From JBGAWK01 sp044227665 (lineage in GTDB: Bacteria; Bacteroidota; Bacteroidia; Chitinophagales; JADIYW01): a stretch of DNA of 6,224 bases. The DNA lies in the NCBI GenBank assembly GCA_044227665.1, contig JBGAWK010000089.1, positions 1 through 6,224 on the forward strand. The letters run 5' to 3'. Position 1 is the stretch's first letter. Each line of letters starts with the position of its first letter. Below the pieces are notes generated by a model that made no database searches, was not told the origin of the DNA, and saw only the letters and a list, made by a program, of their open reading frames with translations. Both the position numbers and the translations under genes were made by a program. This document shows, piece by piece, positions 1 through 6,224 of the stretch.

Positions 1-196
1 TATCAATACCTTTACCATAAACTGTCATTAGGAAACTAATTCGAGATTCCTCACTATGTTGGGAATGATTTCTATGAGGTGAAACAATCATACTATCATG
101 TGCCTTCTGCGGACTGCTTACCGTGAATGAAAGGAGACATGTCTCTGCTGTCGAGGGGGTGGCGTATAATTGTGTAATTCCAATTTTTCGGCACAT
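1..196 (-). CDS. Unrecognised partial open reading frame, runs off the left edge
   Basis: A frame stays open for 65 codons from an ATG at 196-194 down to position 2, and would continue beyond the window. The product would begin MCRKIGITQLYATPS. It is rich in serine and histidine, with two cysteines (C2, C20). I recognise no family and see no signal peptide or membrane segment. An in-frame TAG lies a short way upstream of this ATG, so the ATG is the first available start. The only purine-rich stretch (GGAG) touches the start codon, too close to act as a normal ribosome binding site. If real, the gene is divergent from ddl. An open frame this long can arise by chance in one of six frames, and the composition does not look convincingly protein-like. 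The three plus-strand frames over the same stretch close early. Confidence 0.25.
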   Translation of the reverse strand, partial: MCRKIGITQLYATPSTAETCLLSFTVSSPQKAHDSMIVSPHRNHSQHSEESRISFLMTVYGKGID

Positions 197-278
197 CTCC
201 GATGCTAAATTTACTATCTAAGACTATTTGGGATACTTAATTTTATAAATATATAGGAATAGCCGTATTTTTACTACC

Positions 279-1355
279 ATGAAAAGACAAGTTGCTATCC
301 TCTTTGGCGGGAAATCTCCAGAACATGAAGTATCGGTAATATCTGCTAGAAACATATTCAATGCCATAGATAAAAACCATTTTGATACGCTACTTATCGG
401 TATTTCTACTGAAGGTATATGGTATCTAGAGAACCCTGAAGACCATCAGCAAAAGGACTTCGTAATAGGGAAATCCGGAATAGCCTTGGCATTGATTCCT
501 GGGGCAGAGTATCCTATTCTTCGCTTGGATAATCATGAGGCACTGCCACACTTGGATGCTGTGTTTCCTATCACCCACGGCCCCAATGGTGAAGACGGCA
601 GCCTGCAAGGCATCCTAAAGCAACTCAACTTAGCTTACGTAGGTCCCGACGTACTAGGTTCTGCTGTGGCAATGGACAAGGATGTATGTAAGCGCCTATT
701 TAAAGAAGCAGGCATAGGCTGTGCTGAGGGCATAGTGCTCTACCGCCATGAAATGTATGGTATTGATTATCAAAAAATAATGGAAGAATTACACAGCCCT
801 CTATTTGTAAAGCCATGCAATATGGGCTCTTCTATAGGGGTGAGCAAAGCTGTGGATATGAATCAGTTGCGAGAAGCCATAGAGGAAGCCTTCAGATACG
901 ATACCAAAATTCTTGTAGAGAGAGCTGTAATAGGTAGAGAACTAGAATGTGCCGTATTGGGTAACGAACATCCTCAGGCCAGTGGTGTAGGGGAGGTGAG
1001 TGTAAGTAAAGGATTCTATGATTTTGAAACCAAGTATATAAATGATGATGCTCAGCTGGATATTCCTGCCCTCAATGTAAGTGATGAAGACTTACAGCGG
1101 ATAAGGGCTACAGCGATACATGCGTATAAAGTGCTGGAGTTAGAAGGACTTACGCGTGTAGATGTATTTCTTACACCAGATCATCATGTTATTGTAAATG
1201 AGGTGAACACTCTTCCAGGATTTACCAATATAAGCATGTATCCAAAACTTTGGGAGAATTCTGGTATTGCCTATACCCAACTTATTACCAAGCTCTTTGA
1301 CCTAGCCATAGCTCGCAGCCAGCGCACCCATTCCCTAAAGACCAACAGGCTATAG
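279..1355 (+). CDS. ddl: D-alanine--D-alanine ligase (ATP-grasp)
   Basis: This cytoplasmic enzyme joins two D-alanines using ATP, giving the dipeptide that MurF adds to the peptidoglycan precursor. The 358 residues are close to the length of E. coli DdlA and longer than DdlB. The N-terminal domain has FGGKSPEHEVS (residues 9-19), with Glu15 matching DdlB Glu15. The central region has HGPNGEDGSLQG (100-111) and the following AMDKD. The ATP-grasp core has FVKP (Lys178) and GSSIG (Ser184 = DdlB Ser150). Near the C-terminus are TRVDV (Arg293, Asp295) and NEVNTLPG (Glu308, Asn310), the magnesium and phosphate ligands. Tyr253 (ETKY) matches DdlB Tyr216. This tyrosine is replaced by Phe in the D-Ala-D-lactate ligase of Leuconostoc, so a normal D-Ala-D-Ala product is expected. 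The ATG at 279 starts directly on the family's N-terminal strand. It has no Shine-Dalgarno site, as is common in Bacteroidota. The gene appears to stand alone, with the next gene 160 bp away. Confidence 0.96.
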   Translation: MKRQVAILFGGKSPEHEVSVISARNIFNAIDKNHFDTLLIGISTEGIWYLENPEDHQQKDFVIGKSGIALALIPGAEYPILRLDNHEALPHLDAVFPITHGPNGEDGSLQGILKQLNLAYVGPDVLGSAVAMDKDVCKRLFKEAGIGCAEGIVLYRHEMYGIDYQKIMEELHSPLFVKPCNMGSSIGVSKAVDMNQLREAIEEAFRYDTKILVERAVIGRELECAVLGNEHPQASGVGEVSVSKGFYDFETKYINDDAQLDIPALNVSDEDLQRIRATAIHAYKVLELEGLTRVDVFLTPDHHVIVNEVNTLPGFTNISMYPKLWENSGIAYTQLITKLFDLAIARSQRTHSLKTNRL

Positions 1356-1435
1356 TTTTGCAGTAATAATGTACTAGGATAATCATATTTGGAAGTGGTG
1401 ACGATAACATTATCTTGGCGGCGATTTCTTCCTGC

Positions 1436-1465
1436 TTTATATCCCTATTCTACTGAATAAATTTA
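1436..1465 (+). promoter_or_regulatory. Weak candidate Bacteroidota-type promoter for the T9SS protein/GH31 unit
   Basis: TAAATTTA at 1458-1465 differs at one base from the Bacteroidota -7 consensus TAnnTTTG. It is preceded at 18 bp by TTTA (1436-1439), one base from the -33 TTTG element. It lies about 50-70 bp before the possible starts of the downstream gene. The region is AT-rich, so similar matches occur by chance. A similar TAAATTTA lies at 206-213 upstream of ddl, without a convincing -33 element. Confidence 0.2.
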
Positions 1466-1476
1466 TTTAGGGGTAG
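1450..1476. repeat. Imperfect inverted repeat in the ddl to T9SS-protein gap
   Basis: The core AATAAATTTATT (1456-1467) is a perfect 12-bp palindrome. CT (1453-1454) pairs with AG (1469-1470) across a G-T position, extending it to 18 bp. An outer CTAC (1450-1453) can alternatively pair with GTAG (1473-1476). It overlaps the weak promoter candidate, so a regulator-binding site is possible. As RNA it would be a short AT hairpin without a following T-run, a poor terminator for ddl. Confidence 0.35.
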
Positions 1477-1496
1477 ATTGAAATTAATGATGTAAT

Positions 1497-1502
1497 AGGA
1501 GG
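1497..1502 (+). promoter_or_regulatory. AGGAGG Shine-Dalgarno-like site upstream of the T9SS protein
   Basis: A perfect AGGAGG lies 13 bp before the ATG at 1516 and 31 bp before the ATG at 1534. The first spacing is longer than usual and the second is too long. Bacteroidota rarely depend on such sites. It mildly favours initiation at 1516, while the signal-peptide shape favours 1534. Confidence 0.3.
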
Positions 1503-1515
1503 ACTTTTAGAAATA

Positions 1516-2292
1516 ATGCTTATTTTTAGCTTCATGCGAGTACTATACATCTTTATACTTTTGTGTTTTTTTGAGAATATTATGGGGCAAAATGTATTTA
1601 AAGAAGATTTTAATACTATTTCAAATTTTGAACATTGGCAAAAAAGTCCTGAAGTTGAATATGCATTTGTGACCGGGGTAGAGGGTAGCAACTTTGCAAG
1701 GTTTCATCCCACATATAACAATAGATATTTACAATCTCCATCTATAGCTGTGACTTCAGGAAAATATGCCTTGGTATTTGAATGGAGTAAAAATAGTGTT
1801 TCTGAGGAAGATTCAACTATTATCAGCTATTCTATAAATAACGGACAATCGTGGAGGAAAATCAAGACCCTAATAGGTGGTACTATGAGGGAGTGGACAA
1901 AAGACTCAACAATAATGGAATTGAGTGCTTCAGAAATTATCTTTAGATGGCAATATAGTACGAATAAAAAATACCCTTCTACGTATTTTAATATTGACAA
2001 TATCAAGCTCGTAAAAAATCAGAACCCCTTGAATACGAAGATAATCATGGATATAGATATAGACTTATATCCCAATCCTACACAAGATTTTTTGAACCTT
2101 AAAATAAATTCTGATATTACGCATAATATCTCATTGGTAATTACTGATGAGAGTGGAAAATTAATGACTTTCATAGACCACCTCACACCTAAAGTTATAG
2201 TTCCTGTAAGCAGCTATCCTAGCGGTATATATGTATGTAACATTCAGAGTAAAGAAGCGATATTTTCTACTACTTTTATAAAAATGCCATGA
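1516..2292 (+). CDS. Secreted protein with N-terminal beta-sandwich-like domain and T9SS C-terminal sorting domain
   Basis: This is predicted to be exported by Sec and then moved across the outer membrane by the type IX secretion system. Residues 7-24 (from MRVLYIFILL) form a signal peptide with probable cleavage after MG, so the mature protein starts QNVFKEDF. The ATG at 1534 gives a cleaner signal peptide than the one at 1516 and may be the true start. Residues about 28-168 open with EDFNTISNFEHW and end with FNIDNIKLV. This aromatic-rich beta pattern resembles the jelly-roll/concanavalin-like 'choice-of-anchor' domains of Bacteroidota surface proteins. I see no catalytic motif. Residues about 180-258 are a type A Por-secretion tail: YPNPTQDFLNLKI, a middle strand with TDESGKLM, then YPSGIYVCNIQS and a final strand ending FIKMP. 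The stop codon overlaps the start of the GH31 gene (ATGA), so the two are probably co-translated. A carbohydrate-binding or anchoring role beside that enzyme is inference. The gene looks more AT-rich than ddl. Confidence 0.85.
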   Translation: MLIFSFMRVLYIFILLCFFENIMGQNVFKEDFNTISNFEHWQKSPEVEYAFVTGVEGSNFARFHPTYNNRYLQSPSIAVTSGKYALVFEWSKNSVSEEDSTIISYSINNGQSWRKIKTLIGGTMREWTKDSTIMELSASEIIFRWQYSTNKKYPSTYFNIDNIKLVKNQNPLNTKIIMDIDIDLYPNPTQDFLNLKINSDITHNISLVITDESGKLMTFIDHLTPKVIVPVSSYPSGIYVCNIQSKEAIFSTTFIKMP

Positions 2293-4493
2293 GCAAATAT
2301 TTTAGACTGATCATACTTGTCTTATCCCAAAACCTATGTGCTCAAATTGGTATATTTGATCATACCCCAAATGTAAGTAGTAGCTATACACTAGGCAACT
2401 TTGACTTGCAATGGCTAGATTCATCACGTGAGTTGGTAATAAAAGATAGAATTATCTCCGACAAGGTTGTTTGGAAGAGTATCCATAATGTACCTTTTCT
2501 ATATATATCAAAAGGGACGGAGAAAATAGTAGAAGAGCGAGGCTCATTTGTAATCCATGAACATACTTCTGATACCTTATCTGTACAAGATATTTCTTCT
2601 TTTGAAAAGACAGATAGCACCTTATCTATATATGGAAATTTACGCAGTAGCAACTTTGAAGTTCCATATATAGTTGCTTTCAAAGTAGTAGATGACCAAT
2701 TACAGTTTACTATTTCTATTGAAGATGAAGATTTTGATAGAATATATCTACAATACGCTAGTGAGGCAGACGAAGCTATTATGGGCTTCGGTGAGCAATA
2801 TAGTCACTTTAATCACAAAAACAACCTTGTCCCTATCCTTGTCAATGAACAGGGCATTGGGAGAGGAGATATTGATGATCCTATAATCTTGGCAGTACTC
2901 AATAACTCTTCTGGTGATGACTATACTACCTATAAGCCTGTGCCACAATATATTACATCCTACAATAAAGGATTTTTCCTAGAGACTTATCGTCCTAGCG
3001 AATTTGATTTGCGTTCATCTACAAGTATTACCGTAAAAATTTATGACCATAAAGTTAGTGGCAGATTATTACGAGGGAATAGTCCCAAAGAACTTATACG
3101 TTCCTATACAAAATACTGTGGCAGAATGAAAGTACTCCCAGACTGGATACATGAAGGAGCTATAGTAGGCATACAGGGTGGTACCGAAAAATTGAAGGAA
3201 GAATGGCAGAGGCTCAAAGCATCGGAAACGCCTATAGCAGCATTTTGGATTCAGGATTGGGTGGGACAACGTACTACACTCCTTGGAAAACAACTATGGT
3301 GGAATTGGGAACTAGATATTACCCACTATGACGATTATGATAAATTGTTTTTAGAACTCAAGGCTCAGGATATAAAAATGATGGGCTACATCAATCCATT
3401 CTCTACAGAAGTATATAATAATAAGGATTATTACAGGAGGCGTCTATATAAAGAAGCCAAGGACAATGATTTTTTGGTGAAAGATACTTTGGACAAAATC
3501 TATGAAGTTCAGAACTCTTCATTTGCTTCTGGTGTATTAGATCTTACCAATCCTATAACTCAGCGATGGGTCAAAGATATTATTATTGACGAAATGATAG
3601 CCAAAGGCTTTAGTGGGTGGATGGCAGATTTTGGGGAAGCTATGCCTTATGATGTTCATATCTATGATGCAGACAAAAAAGATATTATTCATAATGAATA
3701 TCCAGAGATATGGGCACGCCTCAATCAAGAAGCCATAGCGGAGTGTGGAAAGCAAGACGACTACGTTTACTTCATGCGAGCTGCTTATACGCAAAGCCCT
3801 AAATATTGCACCTTATTTTGGGAAGGTGACCAGCTATTGGATTGGGGCAAGAATGATGGTATCAAATCTGCCGTCGTAGGGCTTTTGAGTAGTGGAATCT
3901 CCGGATTTTCTATCAATCATTCCGACATTGGCGGCTATACTAATATTTCCTATCCTATAGTGAGAAATTATAATAGGAGTAATGAGTTACTGCGAAGGTG
4001 GACTGAAATGAATGCTTTTACTTCTGTATTCAGAACTCATGAAGGGCTGAATCCTCAGAAAAATGCACAAGTATATGATAATGATGATAATGCGAGACAT
4101 TTTGCCTACTACGCAAAGATGTATAAATCTTTAGCATTTTATAGGAAACAGCTTATGGTAGAAGCTGCAGCAACAGGTATCCCTGTAAATAGAGCCATGT
4201 ATCTGGAGTTCCCTTCTGATACCAGCACCTTGGATCTATCTTATGAGCAGTTTATGTTGGGTTCGGAATTTATTGTAGCACCTATTTTGGATAAAAATGT
4301 ACAATCTAAAAATGTGTATCTCCCTGAGGGACGATGGCGTGAACTATGGTCTGGAATAGAATATATCAGCACAGGTCAATGGATTTCCTTTAGCGGCAGG
4401 ATAGATAATCCCGTAGTATTATATCATCCGGAATCTGAGGTGGCACGTACTTTTAAGAACAACCTACTTCTACTAGGCATAGAATTACCCTGA
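2289..4493 (+). CDS. Exported glycoside hydrolase family 31, YihQ (sulfoquinovosidase)-like with altered sulfonate site
   Basis: This is a retaining alpha-glycosidase of 734 residues; cytoplasmic E. coli YihQ is about 680. Residues 1-18 look like a Sec signal peptide (hydrophobic LIILVL, cleavage after LCA). There is no clean lipobox and no T9SS tail, so the periplasm is the likely site. A beta-sandwich N-terminal region leads to GFGEQYSHF (166-174), and the (beta/alpha)8 barrel begins near LPDWI (283). The nucleophile is Asp447 in WMADFGE, matching YihQ Asp405. The acid/base is Asp514 in EGDQLLDW, matching Asp472. NHSDIGGYT and FRTHEG are also conserved. Of the YihQ substrate motif Q262-Q288-R301-W304-Y508, I align Q296, Q322, Q335, W338 and Y550 with matching spacing, so only the sulfonate-binding arginine is changed, to Gln335. 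About eight extra residues lie between W338 and D447. GH31 membership is certain and YihQ-like subfamily placement strong. The substrate is uncertain: sulfoquinovoside or another alpha-glucoside. The start is fixed by the ATGA overlap with the upstream gene. Confidence 0.93.
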   Translation: MSKYFRLIILVLSQNLCAQIGIFDHTPNVSSSYTLGNFDLQWLDSSRELVIKDRIISDKVVWKSIHNVPFLYISKGTEKIVEERGSFVIHEHTSDTLSVQDISSFEKTDSTLSIYGNLRSSNFEVPYIVAFKVVDDQLQFTISIEDEDFDRIYLQYASEADEAIMGFGEQYSHFNHKNNLVPILVNEQGIGRGDIDDPIILAVLNNSSGDDYTTYKPVPQYITSYNKGFFLETYRPSEFDLRSSTSITVKIYDHKVSGRLLRGNSPKELIRSYTKYCGRMKVLPDWIHEGAIVGIQGGTEKLKEEWQRLKASETPIAAFWIQDWVGQRTTLLGKQLWWNWELDITHYDDYDKLFLELKAQDIKMMGYINPFSTEVYNNKDYYRRRLYKEAKDNDFLVKDTLDKIYEVQNSSFASGVLDLTNPITQRWVKDIIIDEMIAKGFSGWMADFGEAMPYDVHIYDADKKDIIHNEYPEIWARLNQEAIAECGKQDDYVYFMRAAYTQSPKYCTLFWEGDQLLDWGKNDGIKSAVVGLLSSGISGFSINHSDIGGYTNISYPIVRNYNRSNELLRRWTEMNAFTSVFRTHEGLNPQKNAQVYDNDDNARHFAYYAKMYKSLAFYRKQLMVEAAATGIPVNRAMYLEFPSDTSTLDLSYEQFMLGSEFIVAPILDKNVQSKNVYLPEGRWRELWSGIEYISTGQWISFSGRIDNPVVLYHPESEVARTFKNNLLLLGIELP

Positions 4494-4555
4494 TAAATTG
4501 AAATCCATACATTTTTGGAGATTTATGTAAGGTGTTTGTCTGAATGTAAACTTGG

Positions 4556-4616
4556 AGAAGTATAAATAGATTACTCGAAGATGGGGATTGCTTTGCTATG
4601 CAAAATTTATACTTTT
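4556..4616. terminator. Inverted repeat between convergent genes, candidate bidirectional terminator
   Basis: AAGTATAAAT (4558-4567) is the exact reverse complement of ATTTATACTT (4605-4614). A further G-T and A-T pair extend the stem to 12 positions. The 37-base loop contains its own small hairpin, TTTGC-TAT-GCAAA (4592-4604). It sits between the ends of the GH31 gene and argG, where a terminator serving both strands is expected. The stem is AT-rich, the loop long and the T-run short (TTTT at 4613-4616), so it is not a classical intrinsic terminator. The rest of the gap (4494-4658) shows nothing I recognise. Confidence 0.4.
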
Positions 4617-4658
4617 ATAATAGCGAACTCTATTGGCATAGAATTCATAAAATAATAG

Positions 4659-5849
4659 CTACTCCTCAAAGCTCTTCCATATCATCATTTGGTTAGAATA
4701 TATTTTAGAAAACCCTCTTACATCATCACCTGTCCAGGCTTTGTTCATCTCCCCATAGCTGCCAAATTTGCTGTGCATAAGGTCATAGGGTGATTCTATA
4801 CCCTGAAATTCTACACGGTAGGGATGAAGCGTAGCAAAAACTTTGCCGCTAACACGCTGCTGTGAACTTTCTAGATAGGCTTCAATATCTCGCATAGCAG
4901 GCTCAAAATATAGCCCTTCATGAATATTATTGCCATAGGGTTGCGCTATTATCTCTTTCCAATTCAGCTGTTGCTTAGTAAGTGTATGTTTTTCGAGAAG
5001 GTGGTGTGCTTTGATAAGCAGGAGGGGTGCTGCCGCTTCGAATCCTACGCGACCCTTTATGCCTATAATCGTATCGCCTACATGTATCTCTCTGCCTATA
5101 GCGTAGTTGCGTGCTATATTGTTGAGATGTGCAATCAATGCAGTAGGGTGCGTATATTCTTGATTATTTAGGGCTGTAGGTATTCCCTTATTAAAGGTGA
5201 TGCTAATATCCATAGGCGTAGATTGGGTAAGCGCAGAGGGATAAGCATGTTCTGGAAGTCCATGTCGAGACGATAGGGTTTCTTTCCCTCCTACAGATGT
5301 ACCCCAAATGCCTTGATTTACAGAGTATTGGGCTTTATTGGCATCTATGTCAAAGCCCCTTTCATGCAGGTATTGTATTTCCTCTTCACGAGAAAGCTTA
5401 TTGTCACGAATAGGTGTAATGATTTTTGCTTGTGGCATTATGATATGAAATATCATATCAAAGCGCACTTGGTCATTTCCGGCACCTGTAGAACCATGTG
5501 CTATATAGTCAGCATTGAGCTGCTTAGCATATTCTGCCACAGCCATTGCCTGAAATACACGCTCTGCACTTACGGATAGGGGATAGGTATTGTTTTTAAG
5601 GATATTGCCAAAAAGTAAATATTTGAGACATGTATCAAAATAGGGCTTTACGACATTCTGAACTTTATAGGATGCCACCCCTAATCTTCGGGCATTATGT
5701 TCAATTTTTTCTAACTCTTCATCGCTAAAGCCTCCGGTGTCCACAGTAATGGCATGTACTTCCAATCCTAAATCACTACTGAGATATTTAGCACAATAGG
5801 AGGTGTCTAAGCCTCCACTATAGGCCAGTACAACTTTTTTATCGTTCAT
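4659..5849 (-). CDS. argG: Argininosuccinate synthase
   Basis: This cytoplasmic enzyme condenses citrulline and aspartate with ATP to argininosuccinate, the second-last step of arginine synthesis. The 396 residues match the family's usual length of about 400. The N-terminal adenine-nucleotide alpha-hydrolase domain carries the PP-loop AYSGGLDTS (residues 9-17). Further on is HGSTGAGNDQVRFD, the family's citrulline/aspartate-binding segment. It reads TGAGNDQ where many bacterial enzymes have TGKGNDQ. The segment YSVNQGIWGTSVGGKETL also has the form I associate with Bacteroidota enzymes. The C-terminal part includes EPAMRDIEAYLESSQ and GKVFATLHPYRVEFQG. The start ATG lies 2 bp after the stop of the upstream GNAT gene, with no Shine-Dalgarno site, so translational coupling is likely. 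No arg gene follows: the next gene is the convergent GH31, whereas in the Bacteroides-type order I would expect argC. Confidence 0.96.
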   Translation of the reverse strand: MNDKKVVLAYSGGLDTSYCAKYLSSDLGLEVHAITVDTGGFSDEELEKIEHNARRLGVASYKVQNVVKPYFDTCLKYLLFGNILKNNTYPLSVSAERVFQAMAVAEYAKQLNADYIAHGSTGAGNDQVRFDMIFHIIMPQAKIITPIRDNKLSREEEIQYLHERGFDIDANKAQYSVNQGIWGTSVGGKETLSSRHGLPEHAYPSALTQSTPMDISITFNKGIPTALNNQEYTHPTALIAHLNNIARNYAIGREIHVGDTIIGIKGRVGFEAAAPLLLIKAHHLLEKHTLTKQQLNWKEIIAQPYGNNIHEGLYFEPAMRDIEAYLESSQQRVSGKVFATLHPYRVEFQGIESPYDLMHSKFGSYGEMNKAWTGDDVRGFSKIYSNQMMIWKSFEE

Positions 5850-5851
5850 GC

Positions 5852-6224
5852 TTATTTTTTATTGCGTTTTGCTTTAGGGGTTTTTAGTTTTAGAGGAACT
5901 TTCTTATTGCTGGACTTCACTGTGCTTATAAATTGTTTCCTTTTGTCTTCTTTAGGGTCGTAAAGCATACCTGTACATAGGCAAATTTTGCGTTGTGTGC
6001 GTGTGAGTACATCATAATTTACACAGCTCTTACAGCCATTCCAAAAGGCATTATCTTGAGTAAGCTCAGAGAATGTTACAGGCTTATATCCTAAATCTGT
6101 ATTGATCTTCATCACAGCTAGGTTCGTAGTAATGCCAAATATTTTGGCATCGGGAAATTTCTGTCTTGTGTAATCAAAGGCTTTCTTTTTGATGGAAGTT
6201 GCCAGCCCTGCATGTCTGAATTTT
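5852..6224 (-). CDS. GNAT-family N-acyltransferase of the arginine cluster, C-terminal part (5' end beyond the window)
   Basis: The frame is open from the right edge (first full codon at 6223-6221) to TAA at 5852, giving 123 residues. The Met or GTG codons near 6115 are internal, because the family sequence continues upstream of them. The visible part begins KFRHAGLATSIKKKAF, whose R-x-x-G-x-A is the acyl-CoA pyrophosphate-binding motif A of GNAT enzymes. It is followed by KIFGITTNLAVMKINTDLGY, the motif B region. I recall a close relative of this protein directly upstream of argG in Bacteroides-type arginine clusters. After the GNAT fold comes a cysteine pattern C-x2-C-x13-C-x-C (GCKSC to ICLC) that could bind a metal, then a lysine-rich tail. 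The gene ends 2 bp before argG. Its reaction is not known to me. Given the context, an acyltransferase acting on glutamate at the first arginine step is plausible but unproven. Confidence 0.8.
   Translation of the reverse strand, partial: KFRHAGLATSIKKKAFDYTRQKFPDAKIFGITTNLAVMKINTDLGYKPVTFSELTQDNAFWNGCKSCVNYDVLTRTQRKICLCTGMLYDPKEDKRKQFISTVKSSNKKVPLKLKTPKAKRNKK

Noticed and set aside
426..608. Minus-strand open frame of 60 codons inside ddl
   Set aside because: It is a shadow of the ddl frame across conserved catalytic segments.
279..1355. Possibility that the ligase is a VanA-type or D-Ala-D-lactate ligase
   Set aside because: Tyr253 occupies the DdlB Tyr216 position and there are no vanH or vanX neighbours, so an ordinary Ddl is the better call.
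1467..1691. Minus-strand open frame covering the start of the T9SS protein gene
   Set aside because: It conflicts with the signal peptide and mature N-terminus of a well-supported secreted protein and has no recognisable content.
2384..3794. Several minus-strand open frames and one plus-strand frame (2692-2886) inside the GH31 gene
   Set aside because: They lie within a continuous, conserved GH31 coding sequence and show no motifs of their own.
4476..4645. An 11-bp direct repeat GGCATAGAATT at 4476-4486 and 4635-4645, possibly flanking an insertion
   Set aside because: The first copy lies in the end of the GH31 coding sequence. There is no transposase, no terminal inverted repeats and no other sign of an element between the copies, so chance is sufficient.
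4920..5579. Two plus-strand open frames (4920-5171 and 5313-5579) inside argG
   Set aside because: They are antisense to a clearly conserved argG frame, have Cys/Tyr-rich shadow composition and lack any family features.
5852..6115. Reading the right-hand gene as a complete 87-residue protein starting at GTG 6115
   Set aside because: The frame continues upstream to the window edge with clear GNAT motif A and B sequence, so this is an internal codon of a longer gene.
1..6224. CRISPR arrays, tRNA, rRNA, insertion sequences
   Set aside because: No regularly spaced repeats, cloverleaf-like sequences, rRNA-like segments or transposase frames were seen on either strand.

Overview
The window looks like chromosomal DNA of a member of the Bacteroidota (Bacteroidetes). 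Three observations support this. First, a secreted protein carries a C-terminal type IX secretion (T9SS) sorting domain with a YPNP motif. Second, an argG gene directly follows an arginine-cluster GNAT acyltransferase, a pairing I recall from Bacteroides-like genomes. Third, Shine-Dalgarno sites are scarce and the intergenic DNA is AT-rich. I cannot name a genus.

Layout, left to right. Positions 1-196 (minus strand) hold an unrecognised open frame that runs off the left edge and may not be a gene. A D-alanine--D-alanine ligase gene (ddl, 279-1355, plus) follows, with every catalytic position I can check intact. A 160-bp gap contains an AT-rich palindrome and a weak promoter candidate. Next is a two-gene plus-strand unit whose genes overlap by ATGA: a 258-residue T9SS-secreted beta-sandwich-like protein (1516-2292) and a 734-residue exported glycoside hydrolase of family 31 (2289-4493). 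A 165-bp gap with a long inverted repeat separates this unit from the convergent minus-strand pair: a GNAT acyltransferase cut by the right edge (5852-6224) and argG (4659-5849), 2 bp apart.

How the genes work together. ddl serves peptidoglycan precursor synthesis. The GNAT-argG pair belongs to arginine biosynthesis, but no argC or other arg gene follows argG here. The central pair is the accessory part of the window. Its GH31 enzyme aligns along its catalytic half with E. coli YihQ (sulfoquinovosidase) and keeps both catalytic aspartates. Four of the five residues that define sulfoquinovose recognition are present, but the sulfonate-contacting arginine (YihQ Arg301) is a glutamine (Gln335). 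Unlike YihQ it has an export signal, and it is coupled to a T9SS cargo protein. The most interesting reading is a small exported glycan-processing unit with a YihQ-like fold but possibly altered specificity. That is inference from the sequence; no search was run.
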